From Shimia abyssi (GTDB lineage: Bacteria; Pseudomonadota; Alphaproteobacteria; Rhodobacterales; Rhodobacteraceae): DNA of 64,000 nt. Where the stretch lies: NCBI RefSeq assembly GCF_003014475.1, contig NZ_PYGJ01000007.1, forward strand, positions 1 through 64,000. Reading direction: 5' to 3'. This document shows positions 56,101-64,000 of the stretch, piece after piece; the first letter of the stretch is position 1, and every line of letters begins with the position of its first letter. Both the position numbers and the translations under genes were made by a program. Under the pieces are notes generated by a model. That model did no database searches and had not been told where the DNA came from. It saw only the letters and a program-made list of their open reading frames with translations.

Positions 56101-58598
56101 TCGCCAAATGCGGGCTTAATGCCGATCATGGGGCCATTCGCCGCAACCGGATGTGAAAGCTGCCGCTCAACCGGGCGCCCTGACCCTTCGCTCACACGCA
56201 CGGTGATGTCGGCCAAAAGCGGGCGACCGGCGGCGTCGATTTCGGACAGGGGGAGGAACACTTGTGCCATGCCGTCACTATCAGTTTCATCGCCCGCAAA
56301 ATACTCGGTCACACCGGAAAAGCGCTCATCATGGCGGCCAAACTGGTATCCTTCAAAGCCGTCAACCTCGTCCCGCGAGCGCAGGGCCACGTTGCCCTCG
56401 ACCCCAAGTCCAGCACCCGGTGCGCCAAACAAGTAGCGAGCGGCAACGCTAAGCGGCGCTGGATCAGCCAAGTCCAGCGGTGCCTCTGGCAATGTCAATT
56501 CAAAGTCGATCCGCTCAGGGAGAAAATCCTCGACCAACACCTTGGCCGTGGCTAGCGGTGCAGCCTCCAGATCGGTTTTGAACTCAATGCGCCACGATCC
56601 GCGCGGTACCGACGCGCCGGTCGGCATCGCAAATACATGCCCCCCAGAGGTATCCTTGGTCGACACATGGCGCGCGTATTCCACGCCATCCGGACGGGTC
56701 AGGATCGCAGTTAGCGGCAGTCCCGGCAACGCCTGAACTTCGTCGCCTCGCGCCAGCGCGGTCACATAGATCGTCTCACCTGCGCGATACGCCCCGCGAT
56801 CTGTTGCGACAAACAGATCAACCGGCGGGGATGGCTGACGCCCCTCGACGCCCCGATCCGATAGATCAAATGCAGGATCGGTTAAGGACAAGAACGAGAA
56901 ATCCTCGCCATCCTCAAACAACAACAACGCCGGCGCCGCCCCATCGGTTCCGCGTGTCAGACCCGCGTCAAAACGGGCGTATCCCTTCGCGTCGGTCTGG
57001 ACCGTTCCCAGCACACGGTTGGCGCGAGAGAGCAGCGACACCTTAGTACCTTGTCGCGCCTCAGCCGTCTTCAACCCGCGCACAAAGACATGCAACCCGT
57101 CCGTTCCACTTAAGCTAGTCACACCAATATCAGAGAGCACAAACCACTGGGTCGTCGACGTTTCGTCATAGAAATCCGCGCCGGGAATGTCCGCTGTCAG
57201 CGCGTAAACACCGGGCGGCTGGTCGCCAATAACCTCGCCAATCGGCAGTCGGGTTGTCATCGTCTGGTTCAAATTGTTTTGCACTTCGCCCGACCCGGTC
57301 CAAACGGTCTCCGCGACATCGCGGCTGAAGTCCTCAAACTGCCAATAGCTCAGCGGTTTTCCGAAATAGCTGTCCTGAAAGGCCCGCAACAAGTTTCGAT
57401 CGCTAACACGCTGGAGCGTCAGATCGACCCCGTCGAGATTGACCGTTTCAATTGGCAAACCCGCGTCACTGGAGCGAGGTAAAACATAGGCACGCCCCGG
57501 AAACGCAACGCTTGGGTTGCGGTCACGCACATATACCGTCAGTTCAATATCGCGGATCAATGCCTCTCCGCTGGCCGCGGGCAGGCCTTCACGGAACGTG
57601 ATGGCGTAGCGTTGACCGTGCTCAACACCGCCGACACAGATCTGCCTGTCGCTGGCTTCAACCGCAAGACGCTGATCAGGCAGCTTGACGAACGGGGCAT
57701 AATCTACGCCGGACTTGACCAAAGATTCGTTGAATTCGGCGCAAATTCGCGGCTCTTGCTGATCGCTTTCTACTTTGTGTTCCGTGATACGGAATCCGTA
57801 TTTACCAATCGCGCTATCCAATCTGCTGACGACATCTTCGCGCGGCTGAATTGCCTCTGCCAAACGCAATGCACGCAACACCGGCTTGCCGCGATTACTT
57901 TCTTCCAAAACATCAGCCATCTGAACCAATGCTGTCACCCGTGCCGGATCGGTTTCGGCGCGCAGATAGGCATTGATCGTGGCTGGTAACGCGCGATTAC
58001 GATACCGGTTTGTCTCAGACTGGTTTGCACCATTCGCCGCCAAATTCAGTCTCGCATAGTCCAGCCACAAATCTCCCGTGTCCAGCTTGCTGACTGCGCC
58101 CCCCATCCAACGCATCGCGCTCACAATATTTCCGTCGTTTTCACGTTGCCTTGCGGCATCGATCATCTCTTGAGCCGTCCACGGTCCGGCGGCGTGAATG
58201 CGCCCGATATCCGACGCGAGATCGACCCCCTGCGACAACGTGCTGGCGTTCAGAAACCCAAGGTCAGCGGCACGAGACACGGCGCGCTGCTGCACACCTT
58301 TTCCCACGGAATACACCTCAGCCGAAAGTGCGCCGTCATAAGGCTGCTTTTCGCTGACGGCGCTTTTGGGGAAACAGGCGTTGGAGCGGGTATTGAATGT
58401 AAATGCCTGACACTCTGGATTGGAAAGGCACGCCTGAACACAAGCATCATAATTCGTATCGAACAAGTTTTGCAGGTCGGCCCCATAAAAGTCGACGTCG
58501 CGGCTCACTACGATGCGCCGGTCCGGAACATAGCTTTCCTGAGCAATCGTAGATTGGGCGAAAACTAGGCCGATCATGGCCAAAACAAACCATCGCAT
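53163..58598 (-). CDS. Bacterial alpha-2-macroglobulin with N-terminal PAN-like domain
   Basis: This 1811-aa periplasmic protease trap is of the YfhM group. It has a signal peptide (MRWFVLAMIGLVFAQSTIAQ) and then a Cys-rich PAN/apple-like module, about 28-75, with DACVQACLSNPECQAFTF. Many macroglobulin beta domains follow, including AYRAGETIYVTALARG, then the thioester site YPYGCTEQV near 1367 and the helical thioester domain. The Cys-x-Glu-Gln motif is intact. The ATG at 58598 follows GGAG; the frame to 58664 is rejected. It is coupled to pbpC, fitting a role in guarding the wall during repair. Confidence 0.94.
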   Translation of the reverse strand: MRWFVLAMIGLVFAQSTIAQESYVPDRRIVVSRDVDFYGADLQNLFDTNYDACVQACLSNPECQAFTFNTRSNACFPKSAVSEKQPYDGALSAEVYSVGKGVQQRAVSRAADLGFLNASTLSQGVDLASDIGRIHAAGPWTAQEMIDAARQRENDGNIVSAMRWMGGAVSKLDTGDLWLDYARLNLAANGANQSETNRYRNRALPATINAYLRAETDPARVTALVQMADVLEESNRGKPVLRALRLAEAIQPREDVVSRLDSAIGKYGFRITEHKVESDQQEPRICAEFNESLVKSGVDYAPFVKLPDQRLAVEASDRQICVGGVEHGQRYAITFREGLPAASGEALIRDIELTVYVRDRNPSVAFPGRAYVLPRSSDAGLPIETVNLDGVDLTLQRVSDRNLLRAFQDSYFGKPLSYWQFEDFSRDVAETVWTGSGEVQNNLNQTMTTRLPIGEVIGDQPPGVYALTADIPGADFYDETSTTQWFVLSDIGVTSLSGTDGLHVFVRGLKTAEARQGTKVSLLSRANRVLGTVQTDAKGYARFDAGLTRGTDGAAPALLLFEDGEDFSFLSLTDPAFDLSDRGVEGRQPSPPVDLFVATDRGAYRAGETIYVTALARGDEVQALPGLPLTAILTRPDGVEYARHVSTKDTSGGHVFAMPTGASVPRGSWRIEFKTDLEAAPLATAKVLVEDFLPERIDFELTLPEAPLDLADPAPLSVAARYLFGAPGAGLGVEGNVALRSRDEVDGFEGYQFGRHDERFSGVTEYFAGDETDSDGMAQVFLPLSEIDAAGRPLLADITVRVSEGSGRPVERQLSHPVAANGPMIGIKPAFGEDVVAEGTSARFNIVSLGPDLSHQPMKLRWTVNQVRTSYQWYQLYGNWEWEPTTTRTRVAGGEVSMAGSAVEVSAPVDWGRYEIVVEQVDGDYVASSTDFYAGWYAPVDASDTPDTLELSLDKPGYRSGETAMVRIVPRYSGTALVTVMSNRLIAMQAVEVSEGENLIPLNVTDEWGAGAYVTASVIRPSDETAGQNPARALGLSYAKIDPGAKQLAVTLEVPEQLAPRGPMTVGVNVDGVTEGEAAYVTLAAVDLGILNLTGFHSPDPSGHYFGQRRLGMEIRDIYGRLIDGMNGSLGAVRSGGDATSSTQFDSPPPTEELVAYFQGPVEVDANGNAQVQFDLPEFNGTVRLMAIAWSSTAVGQAEQDVIVRDPVVVTASLPRFLAPGDQSRLLLEIVHAEGPYGRMGLDVVADGVTLTAGDVPSGIELADKATARLSVPITAQDVGDHSIRVALTTPDGRQLLKTLTLPVRANDPEISSTQRIELAGGDALTLDSNLFANYRTGTGSAVISSGALARFDAPGLLQALDRYPYGCTEQVTSRAMPLLYFDTVSATLGLASRDKVEERVNQSVERILTRQASNGAFGLWRAESGDFWLDAYVSDFLSRAKAKGYAVPDLAFRQSMDNLRNRINYAPDFDEGGEDIAYALMVLAREGAAAMGDLRYYADVKAEAFATPLAAAQLGAALAFYGDQTRADRMFRQAANKVDLMWSEAPNHVWRADYGTRLRDAAGVLALAVEAGSTAFGRNQLAQRVSAPGRSLSTQESVWSLMAAHALIDDDSLSALSLNGAPLDGPLLRSLERDMLVGPLELRNEGELPTDVTLTSIGVPNYQVEKGGYGYDLDRQYFTTVGAPMNPTAIRSGDRFVVVLTVKPFDNGGARLMVNDPLPAGFEIDNPNLLASGDIRALDWVDPAWAEHSEFRSDRFLAAVDWRSDQPFQLAYIVRAVSPGTYHHPAAVVEDMYRPQYRARTAAGQLIVQQ

Positions 58599-58745
58599 TT
58601 CAAACACTCCGCATAAGAATAGTGACATGGTGCCATGCTCGTTTGCGCAAGCGCAACGATTCAAATGCCAGAGCTAACTTAAGATGATCTTCACTGGTTC
58701 TTTCCAATCTGTCGGAAACTGATTGGTGATTCCGGGGAACGGTTA

Positions 58746-60937
58746 ATGTCGCTTGCAAAAAGATTGGCAGACGAACGCAGAGCGCGGTTGGCGGCCGAAC
58801 GACTATTGGAACTCAAACAGGCTGAACTGTTTTCGGCCAATCGCAAGCTTGGGAAACATGCAGCCGAACTTTCCAATGAAATCGTTGAAACACGCGCAGA
58901 GGTTGCCAACGTCAAGAACGAGAATAGCCGCGTGAAGTCTGACCTTCAGGTGGCGAATGAGAAAATCGAAATCGCTGAACGGCGCCTATGGTTGTCGATC
59001 GCTTCGATCCGCGATGGTTTCGCGTTCTTTGATGCTCAAAGTCGAATGATTGCTGCCAATCCGTCTTACTTGGCGGTCTTTGATGGATTGGAAAACGTAC
59101 AACCGGGCATCACGTATTCCGAGATACTGGAATGCATAACGGATGAAGGAATCTTCAACACCGGCGATGCATCTGCTGAGCAATGGCGAGAAGAAATGCT
59201 CGCCCGATGGCACCAACCTACTCCGGAACCGGTCGTTCTGCGTCTGTGGAATGGCGAATATATCAAACTAATCGACCAACGCGGACATGGCGGCGACATC
59301 GTTAGCCTCGCACTCAACATTACAGAAACTGTGCGCTACGAGGCCAAGCTCAAGAGCGAGCAGCAGCGCGCTGAGGCTGCGAGCCGCGCAAAGTCAGCGT
59401 TTCTTGCGAACATGAGCCACGAAATCAGAACACCAATGAACGGTGTTGTCGGCATGTCTGACCTACTTTTGGATACGTCGCTTAGCGAAGAACAACGGCT
59501 ATTTGTCAATACAATCAAGAATTCCGGCGAAGCACTTCTGGTCATCATCAACGATGTTTTGGATTACTCCAAGATAGAGGCTGACAAGCTGAAACTCCGC
59601 CCGGAAACATTTGATCTGGAAAGATGCATTCACGAAGTCACGACATTATTGCAGCTTTCAGCTCGGCAAAAGGTGTCGAGCTGATTGTTGACTACGATCT
59701 GTTCCTGCCGACTAAGCTGGTTGGCGATCCAGGCCGCATTCGGCAAGTTTTGACGAATTTGATTGGCAATGCGCTGAAATTCACATCCGAAGGTCATGTT
59801 CAGGTGCGTGTTGTTGGCGTTATTCAGAACGACGGAACCGAAGCCGAAATGCACATAACGGTGCAAGATACCGGCATCGGAATTCCAGAAGATATGATTG
59901 GCCACATCTTTGGTGAATTCAATCAAGTCGACGAAGCCCGCAACAAAGAGTTTGAGGGAACGGGTTTGGGCTTGGCCATTACGCGTAAGCTGATAGATCT
60001 CATGTCTGGCGACATCTGGGTGGAATCAAAAGAGAGTGAAGGTTCCTGCTTTGGGTTCAGCCTGACACTGCCGATCGAAGAAAATTGCGATGGCTTGCCG
60101 ACGCCCTTACCCAGCTGCATTGGCAACGTCCTAATCGCTGATGAGGCTGAGCTGAACGGGCATCTGTTGAAGCGTCAGATTGAGCAGATGGGTGCAAAGG
60201 CCACCCTTTGTGCGGGCGAAGATTGTATTCAGGACCTTGCGGGGCAAATGGACTTGGTATTGATCGACCAATACCTTCCCAAGCTGGATGTGCTTGAACT
60301 GGTTGAAAAACTTCGCTCTGATGGGTGTGTCACGCCGATAATACTATTGGGATCCGATACAACGTCGATTGCTTCTGACCCCCGCACAGAACTTGTCCAA
60401 GGCGTATTGAATAAACCCATATCTCGCGGCGATTTGTTCGCAACGATCAAAAGAGCGGTAAGCCATGAGGAAGGCTCAGCCGAATCTCCCGCTCAAGAGA
60501 CACCAACCCGTTCAATGCGAATACTTGCAGCGGAAGACAATAAAACAAACCGGCTGGTACTCAGCAAACTCCTCAAATCGTTAGACATCGAACTGGAATT
60601 TGCCACCAACGGGCTGGAAGCCGTAGACTTGTTTCAAAGCTTCAAACCTGATCTTATTTTCATGGATATCTCGATGCCCAAAATGGATGGTAAAGAGGCC
60701 ACCGCAAAAATTCGGGGACTTGAAGCAGGAAGAATGCACACGCCGATTGTTGCCCTCACGGCTCACGCAGTTAATGGAGACAAAGAGGGCATTTTGGCTG
60801 CCGGGTTAGATCACTATTTGACAAAACCGCTGCGCAAAGCCGCGATTTTTGAAAAGATCCAAGACCATTGCCCGACGTCAGCGCGCCCGCCTATTCCAGA
60901 AGCAGAACCCCAAGAGCCGCTTCAGGCATCTGGATAA
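58746..60937 (+). pseudogene. Hybrid sensor histidine kinase with two receiver domains, frameshifted
   Basis: Two overlapping frames make one kinase of about 730 residues. The first, 58746-59684, gives a coiled coil (1-85), a PAS domain and the HisKA region [19 protein letters not shown], stopping at TGA 59682-59684. The second, about 59666-60937, gives the N box RQVLTNLIGNALKFT, DTGIGIPED, EGTGLGLAIT, a receiver with LVLIDQYLP and a canonical receiver with IFMDISMPKMDG. The join needs one extra base within CAAAAGG near 59667-59673. No output DNA-binding domain is present. It could be a real mutation or a sequencing error. Confidence 0.85.
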
Positions 60938-61695
60938 TCGCGCAAAAAGACCCAACGGTCCCCTTCAGACATACCCGGATTGAACGTATACCCGCCTGTA
61001 TCAAAATCCTTCAGGCCCGTAGAATCAGTGAGGCGATGCTGGATAATATACCGCGCCATTGACCCGCGCGCCTTCTTGGCAAAAAACGACACGATTTTGG
61101 CTTCGCCTCCGCGTTCCTCCATGAACACAGGAGTGATGATACGCAACCCCAGAGCTTTGGGATCTACAGCACCAAAATATTCTTGGCTTGCACAGTTCAC
61201 CAAAGTATCCGCCCCCAACGTTTCGGCTTGTGCATTCAAAGCCTTGGCCGGTGCTGCACGCCAATAATCATAGAGATTTGTTCCGCGCCGTGTCTTAAGA
61301 CGGCTACCCATTTCCAGCCGATATGGCTGGATCGCATCCATGGGACGAAGCACACCATAAAGCCCGGACAGAATGCGCAAGTGATCCTGTGCCCAATCCA
61401 GTTCTTCTTGGCTCAAACTGCTGGCCTCAAGCCCGATATACGTATCCCCCGCAAAGGCATGGATGGCTGGGCGGGTATCGTGCGCATCGGGTTCGGCGCT
61501 GAACACCTTGAACCGATCCCGGTTCAGGCGTGCCAGATCAACGCTCAGGTCCATTAGCTTTCGTAAGTCCCCAAGTGTCAGATTGCGCGCTGTCTTGACA
61601 AGGCGCACCGCGTCGTCCTGAAATTGCGGCGCAGTCTGTTCGCCGGAAACTGCATCCCAATTTAGCCGTTTTGCCGGCGACACAACAACAAGCAT
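60922..61695 (-). CDS. yaaA: Peroxide stress protein YaaA
   Basis: The 257-aa protein shows the family start MLVVVSPAKRLNWD, then FSAEPDAHDTRPAIHAFAGD, SGLYGVLRPMDAIQPYRLEMG and late KKARGSMARYII and FNPGMSEGDRWVF. YaaA lowers intracellular free iron during peroxide stress in E. coli. Its end overlaps the convergent kinase gene by 16 bp, and it lies 30 bp downstream of recQ on the same strand. Confidence 0.95.
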   Translation of the reverse strand: MLVVVSPAKRLNWDAVSGEQTAPQFQDDAVRLVKTARNLTLGDLRKLMDLSVDLARLNRDRFKVFSAEPDAHDTRPAIHAFAGDTYIGLEASSLSQEELDWAQDHLRILSGLYGVLRPMDAIQPYRLEMGSRLKTRRGTNLYDYWRAAPAKALNAQAETLGADTLVNCASQEYFGAVDPKALGLRIITPVFMEERGGEAKIVSFFAKKARGSMARYIIQHRLTDSTGLKDFDTGGYTFNPGMSEGDRWVFLRDYPDA

Positions 61696-61725
61696 CCGTC
61701 TCTCCTGTTTTCGCGCACAAACGGG

Positions 61726-63765
61726 TTAACCCGCTTTGGCGATGACGTCTAAAAATGCCAAGGCAAACCGCTCGGCCCGCTTTTCCCCAAGCAACCGCGC
61801 CATATGGGCCTCGTCACAAGGTTTCGTATTCGCGACCTTGGCCAAAAGCGATGCGGAGCAGCTCATGGGTTTATCTATGCCATCCGGCCCGCGCATCAAG
61901 GTGGCCTGCGCCTCCAACAATTCATCGTAAAGCGATGCTTCGTTACGACCGGCAATTTTGCGGCGGCTAGGGTGCATATCCGCGGCTTCGCCATTGATCA
62001 CTTCAAGAAAGGCATCACCGTAATTTGCCAGCTTTTTCGCGCCCACGCCGTTTACATGCGCCAATTCGTCGAGCGAAGACGGCCGTTTTTCAGCCATCTC
62101 GATCAGCGTGCGGTCATTGAAAATTATGTAAGCGGGAACCTTTGCAGCCTCGGCCAAGGCGCGACGCTTGGCCTTAAGTGCCGAAAGTAATGGCGCATCC
62201 TCTTCACTGACCAGCATCTTGGGCGCAGGACGCCGCGCGGTGCTTTTGATCGTATCACGCCGCAATGAAACTTCAGCCTCGCCGCGCAAAACAGGTAGCG
62301 CATCATCCGTCATGCGCAGCGCGCCATGGCGCTCAGGATCAGGCCTGATTAAATCCCGCCCCATCATTTGGCGAAACACGGCTTGCCACTGTCGTTTGTC
62401 ATACTCGCGCCCAACGCCAAATGTTGGCAAATCATCATGCCCGCGTTGATTGACCTTATCGGTTCGATTGCCTAGCAAAATATCGATCAGATGCCCTGAA
62501 CCAAACCATTCGCCTGTCCGCAAAATGGCCGACAGCGCTTTGCGCACTGCGACGGTACCATCAAAGACATCTGCAGGCGCGTCGCACAGATCACATTTTC
62601 CGCACGCCACTTCGGATTCGCCAAAATAGGACAGCAATGTCTCGCGGCGGCATTTTAACGCCTCTGCCAGTCCCAAAAGCGCATTCAGCCGGGCATGATC
62701 AGCTGACCGACGTTCTGGTGGTGCCAACCCCTCGTCGATTTGAGAGCGCCGCAAGCGGATATCGTCTGGGCCAAACAACGTGAGTGTTTCAGCCGGAGCG
62801 CCATCCCGACCAGCGCGGCCAATTTCCTGATAATAGGCTTCAATTGACTTGGGCAAATCGGCATGAGCCACCCAACGAATATCCGGTTTGTCGATGCCCA
62901 TGCCAAAGGCCACGGTCGCCACGACAATCAAACCATCCTCGCGCTGAAATCGAACCTCGGTATCGCGGCGTTGTTCCGGGTCCATTCCGCCATGATAATG
63001 CAGCGCAAGATGTCCATCTTCGCGAAGCCCTGCAGCAAGGGATTCAGTTTTTGCTCTTGTGCCGCAATAAACGATGCCGGATTGACCTTTGCGAGCGGCC
63101 GCGAATTGCAAGATCTGACGGCGTGGATTGTCTTTCGCGCCAAATGCCAAATGAATATTGGGTCGATCGAATCCGTGTAAAAATGTCTGTGGCTTTTGGT
63201 CGTCGAACAGTCGTGCGACAATCTCGTCTCGCGTTTCGGCGTCTGCTGTTGCTGTGAATGCCGCAAGCGGGACGTTCAGCGCGCTGCGCAATTCACCAAT
63301 GCGCAGATAGTCCGGGCGAAAATCGTGACCCCACTGGCTGACGCAATGTGCTTCGTCCACGGCAATCAAGCTAACACCAATCCGACGCAACATACCTAGC
63401 GCCGCGCCCGAGGCCAGCCGTTCAGGCGCAATATAAAGCAGTTTGAGCCGCCCTGCGTCCAATGCACCCCAAACTTGTTCGGTCTCTTCTTCCGTATTGC
63501 CCGACGTCAGCGCACCCGCCTCGACTCCGGCCTCCCGCAGTGCGCGCACCTGATCCCGCATAAGCGCAATCAAAGGAGAAATAACAACGGTTACGCCATC
63601 ACGCATCAACGCAGGAAGCTGAAAACAAAGGGACTTGCCACCACCAGTCGGCATGATGGCCAACACGTTTTCACCACGTGTTACCGCGTCTATGATATCC
63701 TGTTGTCCGGGGCGAAAATGGTCAAACCCAAAGACGTCACGCAAAACCGTGGCAGCGGCGCACAT
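61726..63765 (-). CDS. recQ: ATP-dependent DNA helicase RecQ
   Basis: The 679-aa protein unwinds DNA 3' to 5' in recombination and fork repair. It has the RecQ start FGFDHFRPGQQDIIDAV, Walker A MPTGGGKS (about 38-45), DEAH in AVDEAHCVSQWGHDFRPDY, GIDKPDIRWV, GRAGRDG, the zinc Cys set CGKCDLC and a C-terminal HRDC domain (LDELAHVNGVGAKKL). The ATG at 63765 follows AGGAA; the frame to 63834 is rejected. It lies upstream of yaaA, possibly one transcript. Confidence 0.96.
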   Translation of the reverse strand: MCAAATVLRDVFGFDHFRPGQQDIIDAVTRGENVLAIMPTGGGKSLCFQLPALMRDGVTVVISPLIALMRDQVRALREAGVEAGALTSGNTEEETEQVWGALDAGRLKLLYIAPERLASGAALGMLRRIGVSLIAVDEAHCVSQWGHDFRPDYLRIGELRSALNVPLAAFTATADAETRDEIVARLFDDQKPQTFLHGFDRPNIHLAFGAKDNPRRQILQFAAARKGQSGIVYCGTRAKTESLAAGLREDGHLALHYHGGMDPEQRRDTEVRFQREDGLIVVATVAFGMGIDKPDIRWVAHADLPKSIEAYYQEIGRAGRDGAPAETLTLFGPDDIRLRRSQIDEGLAPPERRSADHARLNALLGLAEALKCRRETLLSYFGESEVACGKCDLCDAPADVFDGTVAVRKALSAILRTGEWFGSGHLIDILLGNRTDKVNQRGHDDLPTFGVGREYDKRQWQAVFRQMMGRDLIRPDPERHGALRMTDDALPVLRGEAEVSLRRDTIKSTARRPAPKMLVSEEDAPLLSALKAKRRALAEAAKVPAYIIFNDRTLIEMAEKRPSSLDELAHVNGVGAKKLANYGDAFLEVINGEAADMHPSRRKIAGRNEASLYDELLEAQATLMRGPDGIDKPMSCSASLLAKVANTKPCDEAHMARLLGEKRAERFALAFLDVIAKAG

Positions 63766-63849
63766 GTATGTTCCTGTATTTTGGTTCAGTCTGCTCTTTT
63801 GAGAGACTGTCCCACACGAAGCGCACCGGGACAAGCCCGGCGTCGGCGA

Positions 63850-64000
63850 TTAGAACAGGATCGAAGGCAGAATGTAGTCGCGCAAACTGATGATCACGAT
63901 AAATGCAACCAACGGTGCCAGATCCAATGGGTGTGTATCCGGCAAAACGCGGCGGATCGGCGTATAGATCGGCTCCAGCAAACGGTTCAAGCCTGTCCAG
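63850..64000 (-). CDS. YggT-family membrane protein, C-terminal part
   Basis: On the minus strand the last 151 bases of the window read as the end of a YggT protein. It shows LNRLLEPIYTPIRRVLP, then LDLAPLVAFIVIISLRDYI, a hydrophobic helix before the TAA. YggT proteins are small inner-membrane proteins, linked to cell division and osmotic stress in some bacteria. The N-terminal part lies outside the window. Confidence 0.8.
   Translation of the reverse strand, partial: WTGLNRLLEPIYTPIRRVLPDTHPLDLAPLVAFIVIISLRDYILPSILF

Noticed and set aside
59660-59684. Programmed -1 frameshifting in the hybrid kinase
   Set aside because: The zero-frame codons CGG CAA AAG do not form an X-XXY-YYZ slippery heptamer and no obvious stimulatory hairpin follows. 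A mutation or read error is simpler.
1-64000. tRNA, rRNA, CRISPR array, prophage or defence island
   Set aside because: No cloverleaf-like segment with a T-loop signature, no regularly spaced direct repeats and no phage or defence protein motifs were seen. The only tandem repeat is the 44-bp array at 51067.

Overview
The window looks like chromosomal DNA of a marine Rhodobacterales/Roseobacter-type alphaproteobacterium. The evidence is gene content: an opgC-opgG-opgH glucan cluster, divergent Lrp-type regulator and ald, kbl-tdh, rpmI-rplT near a split pheS/pheT, DUF1244 and YtoQ proteins, and an alpha-2-macroglobulin/PBP1C pair. Base composition is moderately GC-rich by eye. No tRNA, rRNA, CRISPR array, prophage or classical defence island was seen. 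The taxonomic reading is inference, since no search could be run.

Layout. 1-0.9 kb: decayed 3' end of an IS3-type transposase and non-coding debris. 0.9-8 kb: DEAD-box helicase; an Acg-type nitroreductase with a MarR regulator behind a promoter carrying two palindromic operators; a YghU-type glutathione enzyme; a YHS/rhodanese/esterase operon. 8-14 kb: TPR protein and opgCGH for periplasmic glucans. 14-19 kb: a CoA transferase overlapping a ThDP enzyme, then divergent Lrp regulator and alanine dehydrogenase. 19-24 kb: sulfotransferase, MscS channel, GST, YtoQ, methyltransferase/LysR pair, GNAT. 24-32.4 kb: translation genes pheT, pheS, rplT and rpmI, interrupted by an esterase, a cyclase-like/SRPBCC protein, a glutamine amidotransferase and a ChaC-like cyclotransferase. 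32-42 kb: pyruvate kinase, N-formylglutamate amidohydrolase, small conserved proteins, a duplicated RTX-repeat protein, extradiol dioxygenase, aroC, HD and CBS proteins, and an ArsB/NhaD transporter. 42-51 kb: a membrane-embedded alpha/beta hydrolase, a wrecked AEC transporter, a P450, threonine catabolism (tdh-kbl), an XRE-cupin regulator and a thiolase. 51-64 kb: PBP1C and alpha-2-macroglobulin, a frameshifted hybrid histidine kinase, yaaA, recQ and the end of a YggT-family gene.

How the genes connect. Most of the window is ordinary housekeeping and envelope biology. OpgG/H/C make and decorate periplasmic glucans; alpha-2-macroglobulin and PBP1C are translationally coupled and act at the periplasm and wall. 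Alanine, threonine and acyl-CoA metabolism are each paired with a nearby regulator gene. Glutathione chemistry appears three times (YghU, GST, ChaC). The strongest sequence-level observations are the twin operator inside the nitroreductase promoter, a two-copy intergenic element whose variable hairpin keeps pairing while changing sequence, a cyclase-like domain that keeps both metal Asp but lacks the usual Asn, a hydrolase with a large membrane insertion, a Tdh without its structural-zinc cysteines, and the single-base break in the hybrid kinase.
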